Assembly: GCF_001884185.1 (NCBI RefSeq)
Contig: NZ_MAOE01000033.1
Location: 42,054 to 106,053 of the forward strand
Length of the DNA stretch: 64,000 nt
Origin: Bacillus albus
Lineage (GTDB): Bacteria > Bacillota > Bacilli > Bacillales > Bacillaceae_G
Direction: 5' to 3'
Of the stretch, positions 45,373-56,800 are shown one piece after another (position 1 is the stretch's first letter; every line of letters starts with the position of its first letter). A model generated the notes under the pieces. It ran no database searches. It saw only the letters and a program-made list of their open reading frames with translations, and had not been told where the DNA came from. The position numbers and the translations under genes are program-made.

Positions 45373-45493
45373 GTTTTTAATTATAAATTACATGGATTAA
45401 AAGTCAAGTGCGTGACAAAGCATGGTTGCGTTTTAGTGAAAAAATTATATCAGCGATTTTCAGGATATATCGACTTACCGGCAATTAAAGAGA

Positions 45494-45525
45494 GTGCTGT
45501 CCCAAAGTTTTATTTGGGACAGCAC
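45494..45525 (-). terminator. Hairpin after the Eis-like gene
   Basis: GTGCTGTCCCAAA and TTTGGGACAGCAC perfect arms with a 6-base loop; the T-run is weak, so termination is less certain. Confidence 0.6.
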
Positions 45526-45542
45526 AATTTCCTATTTACAAC

Positions 45543-46703
45543 TTAAAAGAAATCATAAATAAACGCTTCTCTTACCGGAACTATTTTCTCAAACGCTTGT
45601 ATTTCCTCTTCACTTCCGCTTATTAATTCTAATTCATTCAGTTGTAACGGACGTTTATATCCAAACATTATTGTAGATAATGCGTTTATATCTAGCTTTA
45701 TTCCTTTATCTATTGTTTCCTCTTTCATAATTGTTATTTCATGATTCACAAGCCTTATTGATACGTTATTCCACGGTGCAAATGAATCTGTAATATGAAA
45801 AATTAGTTCTTGTTGTACATCGTTCCAGTTGAATTCATATTGTTTAAAGAACTGCTCCACATCTACAATTCTGCTCATAAAATATGGCTTAATTTCTGCC
45901 TTCACTCGCGGCTCTTGTAGTGTATATAATAACGGTTCGTTTTCACTTACTGTCATTTCAAATTCTTTAATCATAGAATCATGCTGGCAAATAAAGTTCC
46001 ACAGACCATTTCTCGCTTCATTATGCAGTGGAACAAATTCTTCTACTGTCATTTTGCTATTTTCAACTTTATATAACATGTAGCCAGATGCCGTTTTATT
46101 TTTATCGTAATATATCGCTAATGTTAAGTCATCATAAATAGTCTGTAACCACCATTTTTCATCGCGAACTAGCATACCCGAAAAACGTTCTGCAAATGTT
46201 TCATAAAGCTTCTCGACCTCTTCTGGATGATTTTCTTTACTGAAACGTTTCACAGTACCATTCACTTGTTTTTTCATAACTAAATCACTCTTTGTCATAT
46301 GACATATAAGGAGATTCGCACAAAGTTCCCAGCCGTATTTACGGTAAAATGCAACAGCAAATGGATGTAGCATCGATACTGTATATCCGTCTTTTTTCAT
46401 CGTTTGAAGTGAGTGTTGAAGTAATTCTTTTACATACCCGCTTCTTCTATACTCTGGATACGTCGCTACCCCTGCAACGCCACCCATTTTAAACTTTTCT
46501 TTGCCTATGTATATATGAAATGGAATAAGGTGTAGTTTTGCCGCTAAGTCCCCCCCTTCCATAATACCGTATACTTCATGACTTTCTTTCATTTTTGTAA
46601 TTTGTTGCTGCAATCGATCTTCATCAACTTTATATTGAAAAGCGTATTCTGATAAGCGTAATGCTTCTCTAAATTTATCTTCCTTTAACCGTATAACGTT
46701 CAT
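45543..46703 (-). CDS. Eis-like GNAT acetyltransferase with SCP-like C-terminal domain
   Basis: 386 residues, the Eis layout: N-terminal GNAT (VAGVATYPEYRRSGYVKELL is the acetyl-CoA loop), a second GNAT-like half beginning near residue 150, and a sterol-carrier-like C-terminal domain, ending with a free C-terminal Phe after Asp-Phe, which in Eis supplies the catalytic carboxylate. Eis proteins of Mycobacterium and B. anthracis/B. cereus acetylate aminoglycosides at several positions; natural substrates are unclear. Confidence 0.85.
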   Translation of the reverse strand: MNVIRLKEDKFREALRLSEYAFQYKVDEDRLQQQITKMKESHEVYGIMEGGDLAAKLHLIPFHIYIGKEKFKMGGVAGVATYPEYRRSGYVKELLQHSLQTMKKDGYTVSMLHPFAVAFYRKYGWELCANLLICHMTKSDLVMKKQVNGTVKRFSKENHPEEVEKLYETFAERFSGMLVRDEKWWLQTIYDDLTLAIYYDKNKTASGYMLYKVENSKMTVEEFVPLHNEARNGLWNFICQHDSMIKEFEMTVSENEPLLYTLQEPRVKAEIKPYFMSRIVDVEQFFKQYEFNWNDVQQELIFHITDSFAPWNNVSIRLVNHEITIMKEETIDKGIKLDINALSTIMFGYKRPLQLNELELISGSEEEIQAFEKIVPVREAFIYDFF

Positions 46704-46798
46704 ATATTTCTCCTCCCTTTATTTGAATTGTATCATAATTTAAAATATTACAGTACGGTGAATGAAATTATATGGAGTTAACGACACGAATTTAATAT

Positions 46799-46827
46799 AA
46801 AAAAGCAGATACATCTTGTATCTGCTT
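46799..46827 (-). terminator. Terminator beyond the bcr1 element at the end of the aro operon
   Basis: AAGCAGATACA and TGTATCTGCTT arms; the minus strand then reads TTTTTTA. Because bcr1 inserted at the aroA stop, this probable original terminator is now about 160 bases from the gene. Confidence 0.8.
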
Positions 46828-46835
46828 CTCATTAC

Positions 46836-46992
46836 TTTATCCCGCTTTAACGGGCAGTAAGACCCCCACCTCAAAATTCAGCGAAAGCAAAGAATTTAGG
46901 TCGGGGATCAACTGCCCGTTAAAGTCCGATTGGTTCAACTAATAATCAGTGGGGGATGAAGAAAACCCCCACTGATTAAAGTTTCACTTTAT
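46836..46992 (+). repeat. bcr1-type repeat, full copy at the aroA stop codon
   Basis: 157 bases including a TTTAT direct repeat at each end (46836-46840 and 46988-46992). Inside are nested inverted repeats: GGGCAGTAAGACCCCCACCT with a partly degenerate partner AGGTCGGGGATCAACTGCCC, and CAGTGGGGG / CCCCCACTG. It is homologous to 19395-19519 in reverse orientation. The right TTTAT includes the TTA that reads as the aroA stop. Confidence 0.85.
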
Positions 46993-48278
46993 TTAGCTAA
47001 CTTTTGAAGTTCTTCGAAGAACGTAGGATATGATACGCCTACTGCTTCTGCGTCTTCAATTATTGTTTTTCCTTCTGCGATACATCCAGCGATTGCGAGC
47101 ATCATTCCGATGCGGTGATCACCGTAACTATTCACTGTATTGCCTTTTAGAGCTGATTTCCCGTAAATAATCATTCCGTCATCAGTTGCTTCTATGCGAG
47201 CCCCTAGCTTTGTTAATTCTGCTACGACTGTATCAATACGGTTCGTTTCTTTTACTTTTAATTCGTGTGCATCTTTAATTACTGTAATTCCTTCTGCTTG
47301 CGTTGCCGCTAATGCAATAACAGGAATCTCATCAATTAATCTTGGAATAATATCTCCGCCAATTTCAATTCCTTTTAATGAAGATGTTTCAATCGTAATG
47401 TTTGCAGCTGGTTCTGATGATCCTTCGTTAATTGGCTCTACAGTGAACGTAGCACCCATTTTCTCTAAAACATCAATAATACCTGTACGAGTTGGATTCA
47501 TCCCTACATTTTGTAATACTAGTTTACTATTTGGAATGATTGCACCGGCTACTAAGAAAAATGCAGCTGATGATACGTCACCTGGCACTTGAACGTCTGT
47601 TGCTGTTAGCTTTTGTCCACCTGCAAGTTTTACTGTTTTTCCTTCACGCGTTACTGTAACACCAAACGCTTCAAGCATTCTTTCCGTATGGTCACGAGAA
47701 ATATGTGGTTCTGTAACAGCTGTTACACCCTCTGCTCGAAGTCCTGCAAGTAAAATAGCTGACTTTACTTGTGCGCTTGCTACAGGCGAAGTGTATTGGA
47801 TTGCTTTTAAATCTCCACCACGTATTGTTAGCGGTGTAAACGTTCCTTCTTCGCGCCCATCAATGTTCGCGCCCATTTGTTTTAATGGATTCGTTACACG
47901 TTTCATCGGTCTTTTTGCAATAGATGCATCACCTTGTACGCAAGAGAAAAATGGTGTATTTGCCAAAATCCCTGACATTAAACGTATAGTTGTACCAGAA
48001 TTACCAACATCTAATACAGCCTTCGGTTCTTGTAAACCTTCTAATCCTTTGCCAACTACAGTGACTTCATCACCGTTTTGCACGATGTCTACTCCCATTT
48101 CTTTAAAACAAGAAATCGTACTTAAACAATCTGCACCGGGCAAGAAACCTTTAATTGTTGTTTTTCCTTCTGCAATCGCGCCGAACATGACAGCGCGGTG
48201 TGAAATGGATTTATCTCCTGGAATTGTAATGTTACCATTTAATCCGTTATTAACAGGTTGTATCGTTCTTTCCTTCAC
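46989..48278 (-). CDS. aroA: 3-phosphoshikimate 1-carboxyvinyltransferase (EPSP synthase)
   Basis: 429 residues. Motifs: [20 protein letters not shown] with the Lys and Ser of the phosphate site, [41 protein letters not shown] and [12 protein letters not shown]. It condenses shikimate 3-phosphate with PEP. Residues around the glyphosate site ([12 protein letters not shown]) follow the class II pattern of Firmicutes. I chose the GTG at 48278 (GAGAAGGTG upstream), giving the usual 429 residues. Last gene of the aromatic operon, with a bcr1 repeat at its stop codon. Confidence 0.95.
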   Translation of the reverse strand: MKERTIQPVNNGLNGNITIPGDKSISHRAVMFGAIAEGKTTIKGFLPGADCLSTISCFKEMGVDIVQNGDEVTVVGKGLEGLQEPKAVLDVGNSGTTIRLMSGILANTPFFSCVQGDASIAKRPMKRVTNPLKQMGANIDGREEGTFTPLTIRGGDLKAIQYTSPVASAQVKSAILLAGLRAEGVTAVTEPHISRDHTERMLEAFGVTVTREGKTVKLAGGQKLTATDVQVPGDVSSAAFFLVAGAIIPNSKLVLQNVGMNPTRTGIIDVLEKMGATFTVEPINEGSSEPAANITIETSSLKGIEIGGDIIPRLIDEIPVIALAATQAEGITVIKDAHELKVKETNRIDTVVAELTKLGARIEATDDGMIIYGKSALKGNTVNSYGDHRIGMMLAIAGCIAEGKTIIEDAEAVGVSYPTFFEELQKLAK

Positions 48279-48294
48279 GTTTTCACCTTCTCGT

Positions 48295-49395
48295 TTAAAT
48301 TGTTTCATAAGTTTGGTATTTTTCTTCTCCAAGCGCTAGCTTTGCTTTCATACGATCTTCTTCTCTTTGGAAGCTAATACGTAATACCCCAAGCAATCCT
48401 TCACGCGCTTCTAATATTTGCAAGTTCGTAATACTAATTTCTTCGCGCGCCAAAATACTAGTAATGTGAGCCAATGCCCCTACTTTATCTAAAACATCGA
48501 CGTATAAGTCGTGATAGGCAGGAATTGCCCCTCTCTTTCGTACTGGTAAAGAGTCACGGTATTCTTTCGCGTCTGCAAAATAGTTTTGAATCTCGCCTGC
48601 ATCTCCGGTCGAAACTGTATCATATAAATCTTCCATTTCAGAGATCCACTCTTTTAATAATACCATTAAATGCTCACGATTTTGTTTAACAATATCACTC
48701 CACATTTTTGGGCTACTAGATGCGATACGTGTAATGTCTTTAAATCCTCCGGCAGCTAGTTGATGAATGAGCGGATTATCTCCTGCATGTTTCTCCACTT
48801 GCTTTACTAACCCAGCTGCGATAAGATGCGGAAAATGACTAACGATCCCTGTTACATAATCATGTTCTTCCGTATTTAAAACGAGAAAATGAGATCCTGT
48901 TCCTTGTAACCAACACTTTAGTTCTTCCACATGTTCATTTGGCACATGATTCATCGGCGTTAAAATGTAAAATGCATTTTCAAATAAATGCGCTTTTGCA
49001 CTTTCCACGCCTGTTTTATGAGAACCTGCCATCGGATGTCCACCAATGAAAGAAACTTCCTTTGAAAATAAAGCTTCTGCTTCATTCATAATCGTCCCTT
49101 TTGTACTACCAACATCGGTTACAATCACATCTTCTCGTAAACGAAATGACGCTAATTTGTGTAATAACTTCTTCGTTTCTTCAACTGGAGAAGCAAAAAC
49201 AATTAAATGTGCCTCTTCACATGCATGCTGTAAATCTACCGCTACTTCATCTACTACATGTAATTCTTTTGCACGCTCTACTTGTTCTTGAAATATATCA
49301 TAACCTGTTATCGTTACATCGTGCTCTTTCTTAATTGCTAATGCGAGAGAGCCTCCGATTAAACCAGTTCCAATTAAAACTACCTTTTTACGCAT
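48295..49395 (-). CDS. tyrA: Prephenate dehydrogenase
   Basis: 366 residues. The NAD-binding loop [15 protein letters not shown] opens the protein, [12 protein letters not shown] and [18 protein letters not shown] follow with the catalytic His, and the C-terminal 75 residues form an ACT domain ([20 protein letters not shown]). It converts prephenate to 4-hydroxyphenylpyruvate for tyrosine. The ACT domain suggests allosteric control, probably by tyrosine. The ATG at 49395 overlaps the end of hisC by 8 bases. Confidence 0.94.
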   Translation of the reverse strand: MRKKVVLIGTGLIGGSLALAIKKEHDVTITGYDIFQEQVERAKELHVVDEVAVDLQHACEEAHLIVFASPVEETKKLLHKLASFRLREDVIVTDVGSTKGTIMNEAEALFSKEVSFIGGHPMAGSHKTGVESAKAHLFENAFYILTPMNHVPNEHVEELKCWLQGTGSHFLVLNTEEHDYVTGIVSHFPHLIAAGLVKQVEKHAGDNPLIHQLAAGGFKDITRIASSSPKMWSDIVKQNREHLMVLLKEWISEMEDLYDTVSTGDAGEIQNYFADAKEYRDSLPVRKRGAIPAYHDLYVDVLDKVGALAHITSILAREEISITNLQILEAREGLLGVLRISFQREEDRMKAKLALGEEKYQTYETI

Positions 49396-50488
49396 TTGTC
49401 TCATCTCGAGACTTTCTTTTTTTATTTTCAACGTGTTGTTGTAACACTGAAATCACTCCTTCATTTTGCTCCCTTGTTCCGACTGTAATACGGACGCCAT
49501 TCGGGAACGGACGAATAATAAATCCTGCATGTGCACAAGCTTCATAAATCTCTCCTGCATTCTCAACCGGTAAGAAGATGAAATTTGTTTGCGATGGATA
49601 AAATGGAATTTCATTTTCCTTACAAAAGCTTTCATATTGTTGTAATCCCTCTGTATTTACACGAACTATTTCCTCAATAAACTCATCATCACCAAAAGCA
49701 ATCATCGCTGCTTTTTGCGCTAATGAAGATACGTTAAATGGCAAACGTACGACATTTAATTGCTCTATTAGCTCTTCCTGTCCAATCGCATATCCAACGC
49801 GGAAAGAAGCTAATCCGTACGCTTTAGAAAACGTTCTAAGTACAAGAATGTTTTTATGTTTTTCTAAAAGCGGTAATGTCTCTGGGAAATCTTTTGCTGT
49901 TACGTATTCATAGTACGCTTCATCAATGACAATTAACGTATTCTCACTAATACCTTCAATAAATTGATTCAATTTTCGATCATTCACATATGTGCCTGTC
50001 GGATTGTTCGGATTACAAATCCATACGATTTTCGTATTATTATTTACCCCTGACAAAATTTCGTCTAAATCGTATACACCGTTATTTAAAGGAATTTCTT
50101 TCACTTCACAACCTTCAATAATTGCATGATGACGGTACTGCGGGAATGTCGCACCAGCCGTCACGATGTTATCTCCTGCTTTAAGTACTGCACGACTTAT
50201 AATTTGAATGACTTCATCTAATCCACTACCGCAAAGCACTTGTTCCATTTGTACATGTAACTTATTTGCAATTGTTTGACGGAGCGTTGTAGCACCTCCG
50301 TCAGGATATAAAGCATGTTCCAACCACGATGTTTGCAACTCATCTAAAACACGTGGTGAACAGCCGAATGGATTTTCGTTCGATGCTAGTTTCACAAATG
50401 AATGATCTCCGTACACTTCTTTCATTTGTTCAGGTGATTTACCTGGTTTATATGGTTGTAATGACGAGAGTTGATCTTTTACTTGCAT
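49388..50488 (-). CDS. hisC: Histidinol-phosphate / aromatic aminotransferase
   Basis: 366 residues, fold type I PLP enzyme: VKLASNENPFGCSP, ICNPNNPTGTYV, VIDEAYYEYV and RTFSKAYGLASFRVGYAIG with the catalytic Lys. It is the HisC paralogue that in Bacillus serves as the last aminotransferase in tyrosine and phenylalanine synthesis as well as histidine. Located between aroC and tyrA, so an aromatic role is favoured here. Confidence 0.92.
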   Translation of the reverse strand: MQVKDQLSSLQPYKPGKSPEQMKEVYGDHSFVKLASNENPFGCSPRVLDELQTSWLEHALYPDGGATTLRQTIANKLHVQMEQVLCGSGLDEVIQIISRAVLKAGDNIVTAGATFPQYRHHAIIEGCEVKEIPLNNGVYDLDEILSGVNNNTKIVWICNPNNPTGTYVNDRKLNQFIEGISENTLIVIDEAYYEYVTAKDFPETLPLLEKHKNILVLRTFSKAYGLASFRVGYAIGQEELIEQLNVVRLPFNVSSLAQKAAMIAFGDDEFIEEIVRVNTEGLQQYESFCKENEIPFYPSQTNFIFLPVENAGEIYEACAHAGFIIRPFPNGVRITVGTREQNEGVISVLQQHVENKKRKSRDETNA

Positions 50489-50506
50489 GTTAAAACCACC
50501 TTTTTA

Positions 50507-51679
50507 TTAAAATTCTTTTGCGTATTTATTATGTTGCGTAATGTTTTGCTGAATTAACTCCATACGATCTTTTCCGAATTGTTCGACTAGTGCATGTGCA
50601 AGTTCCCATGCTACAACAGACTCAGCTACTACACCAGCTGCTGGTACTGCACAGCTATCAGATCTTTCAATACTCGCTTGGAATGCTTCTTTCGTATCAA
50701 TATCAACACTCGCTAACGGTTTGTATAATGTAGGTATTGGTTTCATAACACCTCTTACGACTATTGGCATGCCTGTTGTCATACCACCTTCTAAACCACC
50801 GGCATTATTCGTTTTTCTCGTGTATCCTTGTTCTTCATCCCATAAAATTTCATCGTGCACTTTACTTCCTGGCTGTCTTGCCGCTTCAAAACCAACGCCA
50901 ATTTCAGCACCCTTAAATGCATTAATACTCATAATCGCACCAGCAAGTTTTGCATCTAATTTATGATCGTAATGAACGTAACTACCAACACCTATCGGCA
51001 TACCTTCTGCTATAACTTCAACAATACCGCCAATTGAATCTCCACTACTTTTCGCGTTATCAATCGCATCCATCATCTCTTGTTCTACTTCTTTATCTAA
51101 ACATCGAACTGGTGAGTTTTCAGTAATTGTTTGAATTTCTTCCATTGATAAGTTTGAAACATGTTTTGCTTTTACTCCGCCAATTTCAAGTACATGTCCT
51201 GCAATTTCTACGCCTAATTCTTTTAAAATTTGTTTCGCAACTGCACCAGCGGCTACACGAACTGTTGTTTCTCTTGCAGATGATCGCTCTAGTACGTTTC
51301 TTATATCACGATGTCCGTATTTAATCGCTCCGTTTAAATCTGCATGTCCTGGACGTGGTTTTGTAATGGTACGTTTCATTTCTTTACTTTCTTTTTCTGA
51401 AATTGGCTCTGCACCCATTACTTTCGTCCAATGTTTAAAATCATCATTTTTTACGATTAACGTTATCGGTGAACCAAGTGTCATCCCATGACGAACACCA
51501 CTTACAATTTCAACAGTATCCGTTTCAATTTGCATACGTCTTCCGCGGCCGTGCCCTTTTTGTCTTCTTAATAATTCTTTATTAATATGTTCCGCTGTTA
51601 ATGTTAAACCTGCTGGTACACCTTCTAAAATAACTGTTAACTGCGGCCCATGTGATTCTCCAGCTGTAATGTATCTCAT
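50507..51679 (-). CDS. aroC: Chorismate synthase
   Basis: 390 residues, the full length for FMN-dependent chorismate synthase (called aroF in B. subtilis). Conserved signatures: [20 protein letters not shown] at the N-terminus, [40 protein letters not shown] and [20 protein letters not shown]. It eliminates phosphate from EPSP. AAAGGGG upstream of the ATG. A T-box leader stands directly before it inside the operon. Confidence 0.95.
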   Translation of the reverse strand: MRYITAGESHGPQLTVILEGVPAGLTLTAEHINKELLRRQKGHGRGRRMQIETDTVEIVSGVRHGMTLGSPITLIVKNDDFKHWTKVMGAEPISEKESKEMKRTITKPRPGHADLNGAIKYGHRDIRNVLERSSARETTVRVAAGAVAKQILKELGVEIAGHVLEIGGVKAKHVSNLSMEEIQTITENSPVRCLDKEVEQEMMDAIDNAKSSGDSIGGIVEVIAEGMPIGVGSYVHYDHKLDAKLAGAIMSINAFKGAEIGVGFEAARQPGSKVHDEILWDEEQGYTRKTNNAGGLEGGMTTGMPIVVRGVMKPIPTLYKPLASVDIDTKEAFQASIERSDSCAVPAAGVVAESVVAWELAHALVEQFGKDRMELIQQNITQHNKYAKEF

Positions 51680-51708
51680 TTCTCTTGCCCCTTTACTATT
51701 TTTTTGTA

Positions 51709-51945
51709 CAAAAAAGTCCCTACTGAGCGCTCAGTAGGGACGATGTTTATCGCGGTACCACCCTAGTTGTAGACTTCTTTTGTCTACCTCTCTTCTTCTT
51801 TAACGATCGTTAGACCGTCTTTTCCTACAATAGTTCGCGGAAAAGATGCTCCAAGGCTGTAATTCATTCTTACCTTTGTACTGATTCACACCGACCATCA
51901 GCTCTCTTTAACAGGGAGATAAGCACTACTGTTTCCTCTTCAGCG
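51709..51945 (-). promoter_or_regulatory. T-box riboswitch 3, Tyr (UAC), between aroF and aroC
   Basis: The antiterminator bulge AGGGTGGTACCGCG lies at 51751-51764, the terminator (GTCCCTACTGAGC with its complement and TTTTTT) at 51709-51743. Stem I has the AGAGAGCTGATGG loop region and the specifier segment GAATTACAGCCTTGGAGC, in which UAC followed by A is read as the Tyr codon. Uncharged tRNA-Tyr would favour antitermination. No separate promoter is evident, so it appears to gate read-through from aroF. Confidence 0.88.
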
Positions 51946-51961
51946 CATATATGATATGGAA

Positions 51962-53038
51962 TTAAGATAATTTATTTTTGAAACCTTTTAACTCATCCAT
52001 GAATCTATGGAATTCTGGAATATCCATTTGTTGTGCAGAATCTGATAACGCAACTGCTGGGTCTGGATGTACTTCAGCCATTACTGCATCTGCGCCAATT
52101 GCAAGTGCTGCTTTCGCCGTTGGTAATAATAAATCTCTACGTCCAGTTGAATGTGTTACATCAACGATAACTGGTAAATGTGTTTCTTTCTTTAAAATCG
52201 GCACTGCTGAAATATCTAATGTGTTACGTGTCGCTCTTTCGTATGTGCGGATACCGCGCTCACATAGGATAATTTGGTCGTTACCTTGTGCAATGATGTA
52301 TTCAGCTGCATTAATGAACTCATCAATTGTTGCTGCTAATCCACGTTTTAATAATACTGGCTTGTTAACTTTACCTACAGCTCGTAATAAATCAAAGTTT
52401 TGCATGTTACGTGCACCAACTTGAATTACATCAACGTAGTCTAATGCCATTTCAACATCGTTTGGATTTAAAATCTCACTAATGATCGCTAAGTCGAACT
52501 CATCTGCTACTTGGCGTAAAATTTGTAATCCCTCTACTCCTAAACCTTGGAAATCGTATGGAGATGTTCTCGGTTTGAAAGCACCACCGCGCATTAATTT
52601 TAAGCCTTGGTCTTTCATCGCTTGCCCTACTTGGCGAACTTGCTCTAAGCTTTCTACCGCACAAGGTCCCATGATGAACGTTTGTGTTCCGTTACCAATC
52701 AATTCACCTTTTACATCAACGATTGTGTTTTCTTTTTTCTTTTTACGTGATACTAGTAATGCTTTACGATTATCATCTTCTTGTAATTCTAAGCTAGCTT
52801 TGAAGATTGTTTTGAAAATATGTTGAACCGTTGATGTTTCGAATGGTCCCTCATTATTCTCTGCGATCATATCAAGTACTTCACGCTCACGTACTGGATC
52901 AAAACGTTTCGTACCTTGTACTTGCTTTTGCTCCCCAATTTTTTGAACGATTTCACCACGTTTATTTAAAAGGTGTAATAGTTGTAAGTTAATTTCATCT
53001 ACTTGTTTACGTAATTGATCTAATTCATGATTTGCCAT
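51962..53038 (-). CDS. aroF: Bifunctional chorismate mutase / DAHP synthase
   Basis: 358 residues. The N-terminal 90 residues form an AroQ-type chorismate mutase domain ([20 protein letters not shown]). The DAHP synthase domain follows after a basic Lys-rich linker, with [33 protein letters not shown] and [14 protein letters not shown] as active-site segments. It makes the first intermediate of the shikimate pathway; the fused mutase senses chorismate/prephenate in Bacillus and Listeria. I chose the ATG at 53038 behind GAGGAGG. First gene of the operon, behind two tandem Tyr T-boxes. Confidence 0.94.
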   Translation of the reverse strand: MANHELDQLRKQVDEINLQLLHLLNKRGEIVQKIGEQKQVQGTKRFDPVREREVLDMIAENNEGPFETSTVQHIFKTIFKASLELQEDDNRKALLVSRKKKKENTIVDVKGELIGNGTQTFIMGPCAVESLEQVRQVGQAMKDQGLKLMRGGAFKPRTSPYDFQGLGVEGLQILRQVADEFDLAIISEILNPNDVEMALDYVDVIQVGARNMQNFDLLRAVGKVNKPVLLKRGLAATIDEFINAAEYIIAQGNDQIILCERGIRTYERATRNTLDISAVPILKKETHLPVIVDVTHSTGRRDLLLPTAKAALAIGADAVMAEVHPDPAVALSDSAQQMDIPEFHRFMDELKGFKNKLS

Positions 53039-53207
53039 TTGGAAATCCTCCTCTAATGTTTTAAAAGTATAGTAAGAGAATGAAAAATTCTCTATTTTCT
53101 GAACTGATAAATTATACAAATTTTAAGTGGAATCGATACCTCTTCTTATTTTAAACTAATAATTAGTACAAAGACACTATCTACTAGCTAAAAATCCACT
53201 TTTTTGT

Positions 53208-53462
53208 ACAAAAAATCCCTACTGATCCAATCAGTAGGGACGATATTTATCGCGGTACCACCCTAGTTGTAGACTTCTTTCGTCTACCTCTCTTCATTGT
53301 TAACGATCATCTGACCGTCTTTCCCTTCATAAAGACAAATACTATCTTCACTACGAAAAAGATGCTCTAGGACTGTAATTCGCTCTTGTTTTTGTACTGG
53401 TTCGCACCAACCACCAGCTCTCTGTTACAGGGAAACAACAACTACTGCTTTTCCTTTCAACG
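53208..53462 (-). promoter_or_regulatory. T-box riboswitch 2, Tyr (UAC), before aroF
   Basis: AGGGTGGTACCGCG at 53251-53264, terminator (ATCCCTACTGAT / ATCAGTAGGGA and a T run) at 53208-53240. Specifier segment GCGAATTACAGTCCTAGAGC, UAC. It is the second of two tandem copies and lies about 170 bases before the aroF start. Confidence 0.9.
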
Positions 53463-53499
53463 CATGAATATTTAATTTTCAAGTTGGACCACTAAAATA

Positions 53500-53790
53500 C
53501 AAAAAGTCCCTACTGAATAAATCAGTAGGGACGATATTTATCGCGGTACCACCCTAGTTGTAGACTAACTTTCCATCTACCTCTCTTCACTGTTAACGAT
53601 CAATTGACCGCTTTTTCTTCATAAAGACAATACTATCTTTACTACGAAAAAGATGCTCCAAGACTGTAATTCATGATTATCCCTGTACTGGTTCACACCA
53701 ACCACCAGCTCTCTGTTACAGTAAGACTAACCACTACTGTGATCTCTTCATTGCACTTTGTTTATTCAAATGTTTTTTGAAATTGAATAA
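53500..53790 (-). promoter_or_regulatory. T-box riboswitch 1, Tyr (UAC), first of the tandem pair
   Basis: AGGGTGGTACCGCG at 53542-53555, terminator (GTCCCTACTGA with its complement and TTTTT) at 53499-53532. Specifier segment ATGAATTACAGTCTTGGAGC, UAC. The stem I apical loop and S-turn bases (AGAGAGCTGGTGG, AGTA) are well preserved. Its promoter is at 53802-53831. Confidence 0.9.
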
Positions 53791-53801
53791 GTATGATTCG
53801 T

Positions 53802-53831
53802 ATTATAGAACGCTTTTCAAAACACTGTCAA
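53802..53831 (-). promoter_or_regulatory. Promoter of the aromatic operon
   Basis: Consensus TTGACA and TATAAT separated by 18 bases, located directly before the first T-box. Confidence 0.85.
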
Positions 53832-53868
53832 CAACTTTTTATATATTTTTTAAAATTTCACTTTCGCC

Positions 53869-56800
53869 CTACATTTCTTCTTGTAAATTCTCCATAACAA
53901 TTCCGATGCGAATTATCTCATTATCTATTGCATTTAATACACATTTTTCGGCTCCAAACCGGATTAATACTTCTTTTATTTGAAGGATTTCCGTTTCTAG
54001 TAAATCAGCTTCCTGAAGCGTTTGCAGTAAAGTGAAAAATACGTTTGCATACAATCCTTTATACATTTTTATACTCTCTGTCTTTTCAAGTATTTCATTA
54101 AATAACTGTTTTAACTCCGTTTGATTCCCTTTTCCACCCACGTCCGAAAACGATTTACATATTATCGATAATCCTCTTTCTACTATTTCATCCATAAATA
54201 AAATAATACGTAAAAGCATTATATATTCTCTAGCTGTAATTCCACCCATTTTCGGTCGTTCTCGTAAAAATATACTAAGCCAAGCTGTCCAAAATTTTTG
54301 TTGTTCTTTTGCACTTAACGTTTTGATGTAATAGCATAAAAACTGCATAAATTTAATTTTATTTTCTTCATTTTCTCGTATAAGCAACGGATATAACCAA
54401 TCTGTTTTTTGCTCCCAATACAGTACACATTTAATAAATACAAAACTGAGCCATTTCAAAAATGCTTCCCTCGTGTGCGGATGTAATACTTCCAAATGTT
54501 CTACCGCATACTGAATAAATCGCTTCATCTCTGTAAATAAAGGTAAATTGATTTGCGTGTAACATAAACCTGCCCATGCATATTTCGTAATCTCATTTTC
54601 CTTCTTTAAATCTAAGTACGGTAACAAATATTTTCGGCACCATTGCTTCTCAATATGATAAAGAAATGTTATATCTGCGACTAAACGAGCTAACATGTAA
54701 TTTGTCCGCTCTGAACTAACTCTTACTTGTTCTTCAAATAAAAATAAATATTCATACACGTTACGATCGTATAAATGATCATATGATAACAGTTTTAATA
54801 ATACAGCTGTCATTTTTCCAACAGGATGCTGGATGGATTCATTGTAAAAATCTTGTTTTCCAAGTTTAAAATCTGTATCACTTTTCATTACTTGAGGGAA
54901 TAGTGAAAAAGCAAACCGTTTCACGTTGCGTATGCTATTTTCGTCTAATTCTTCTAATCGGTTACTAATTTCATATAAAAAGCTGCTAATTAACCAATGA
55001 AAAGCAGCATTTCTAACAAATTTCTGTAATAACGGAATAACTTTTTGGATTTGTTCATTTGTCAGTCCTCGGTTATTTCTCCACTCTCTAATACAAACAA
55101 ACCACACTTCATTACTTATTTCGTGCATGCTCACTAATTGATAAGCAAATGAAATACTCCATTCTGTATTCAATTTACATGCTTTCGATAACATCTCTAA
55201 AAAATGACGTTGCTCAAAAACACCATCTTGAGAAAATTGACGAACTTGCTTCATAATTTCATCATCTTTCAGCTGTAATAATCCATCAGCAGTTACGTTA
55301 CAAGTAATACTTTGTTCTGTGGTTTCTTTCTTTTGTACGCTGTATCGATCAGAATGAAAGTGAGGATGCTTTTGCTTCATTACCTCATAACCTTTTGCTG
55401 TAGAGGGACTATTGGAATCACAAGTGAATAATAAATCTAACACGAAACAAACATCAAACGCCCTCTCCTCTGCAAGGTCTTTCAGTACGATTTGAATGAC
55501 TTCTTCTTTTGTTTTTTCTAAAGAAGATGCGAAATGATTTTTTATAAGTTGAAAAACTTCGTGTTTATACGTGACATTTAAAAGAATCCCTTCTTGTAAC
55601 AACCATTTCATTTTGTCATCCGCGCTAACGAATATATTTTTATTCATCGCATCAATTGCAATTCGGTTCTGAAGTATACTGTTTGCTTCTATCATTTCTG
55701 TAATATAATAATTTGCTTTTTTCTCATTGTTTTCACATAAATAAGCTAAACACTCTTTTACAATTTGAATTAAAAACGCAAGATCATTTTGCTGAAACTC
55801 TTTTTCTACATTTTCCTTATCCCTTTTTTTCAATGCCGTTTGCCTTAGTGATAACATTCGCATCTTTTCTATACCCATCATCATAATTGGTACGGCGTAA
55901 TAGGCAATATGCGGTTTCATCTTCTCATTCCAAATTTGCTCCACATAAGAAAATGTAGACACTGGTAATCGACTCGATTCCTCAAGCTCTATTGATTCTT
56001 GCGTATCATTTCCCCATTTCCGCTCCCGCTTCAACTTAAGCTTTCCGTCCAAAATAAACGTTAGTAACAATAAAGCAATTTCTTTATGCTCAGGAAAAGA
56101 ACATTTTTGCAGTAAGCAAGAAATTATTTCAATCGATTTACTATCTTTTTCAGCTGTTTCTAATAAAAGAAGTGCCCATCTTGCGAACAATACCGGGTCC
56201 ATCTCAATTTTCGTTTCACTTAAGTAACTACAAATTGTTCTCCATAATAACGGAGATATTTTAGATTGATTTTTAAAAATTAATTGAAATAATTCTTTTT
56301 GATGACTAAAAAGGAATTGTTCCACTAACCATTCTGCAAGTAGTTCATCTACCTCATTATAGTTTGATGTAACTAAAAATAAATTTTGTAATTTCCCTTC
56401 TGCTTCAAGCCATTCCACCCATTCATAATCATGAGCAAATTCAACAAAGTAGCGGACTGTTTCAATTTTCTTTATTGATTGTTTTATGTAGGATAATTGT
56501 TCCTGCTCTACTGACGGTGGAACAGTTACTATGTCACGGATTCGCATTCGTTTTGTAATATAATTATCCCCCATTAATTCTGCCCATCGCTTCACCGCTT
56601 TAACGAGAGATTGATGATTATTACCTTTATTCGGATATACAATCGGCCGGATTCCTAAATGCTCCCAGTGGTACGTATTTTCCCCTTGTGCAACAAAAGC
56701 ATAACGCCTTGTACTTGGTGGTAAACCAGTCGCTAAATATTTCATTACGGGGTCATTATGACTATATCCAACGAATAGAACGGTGTAATTCGAGAATAAA

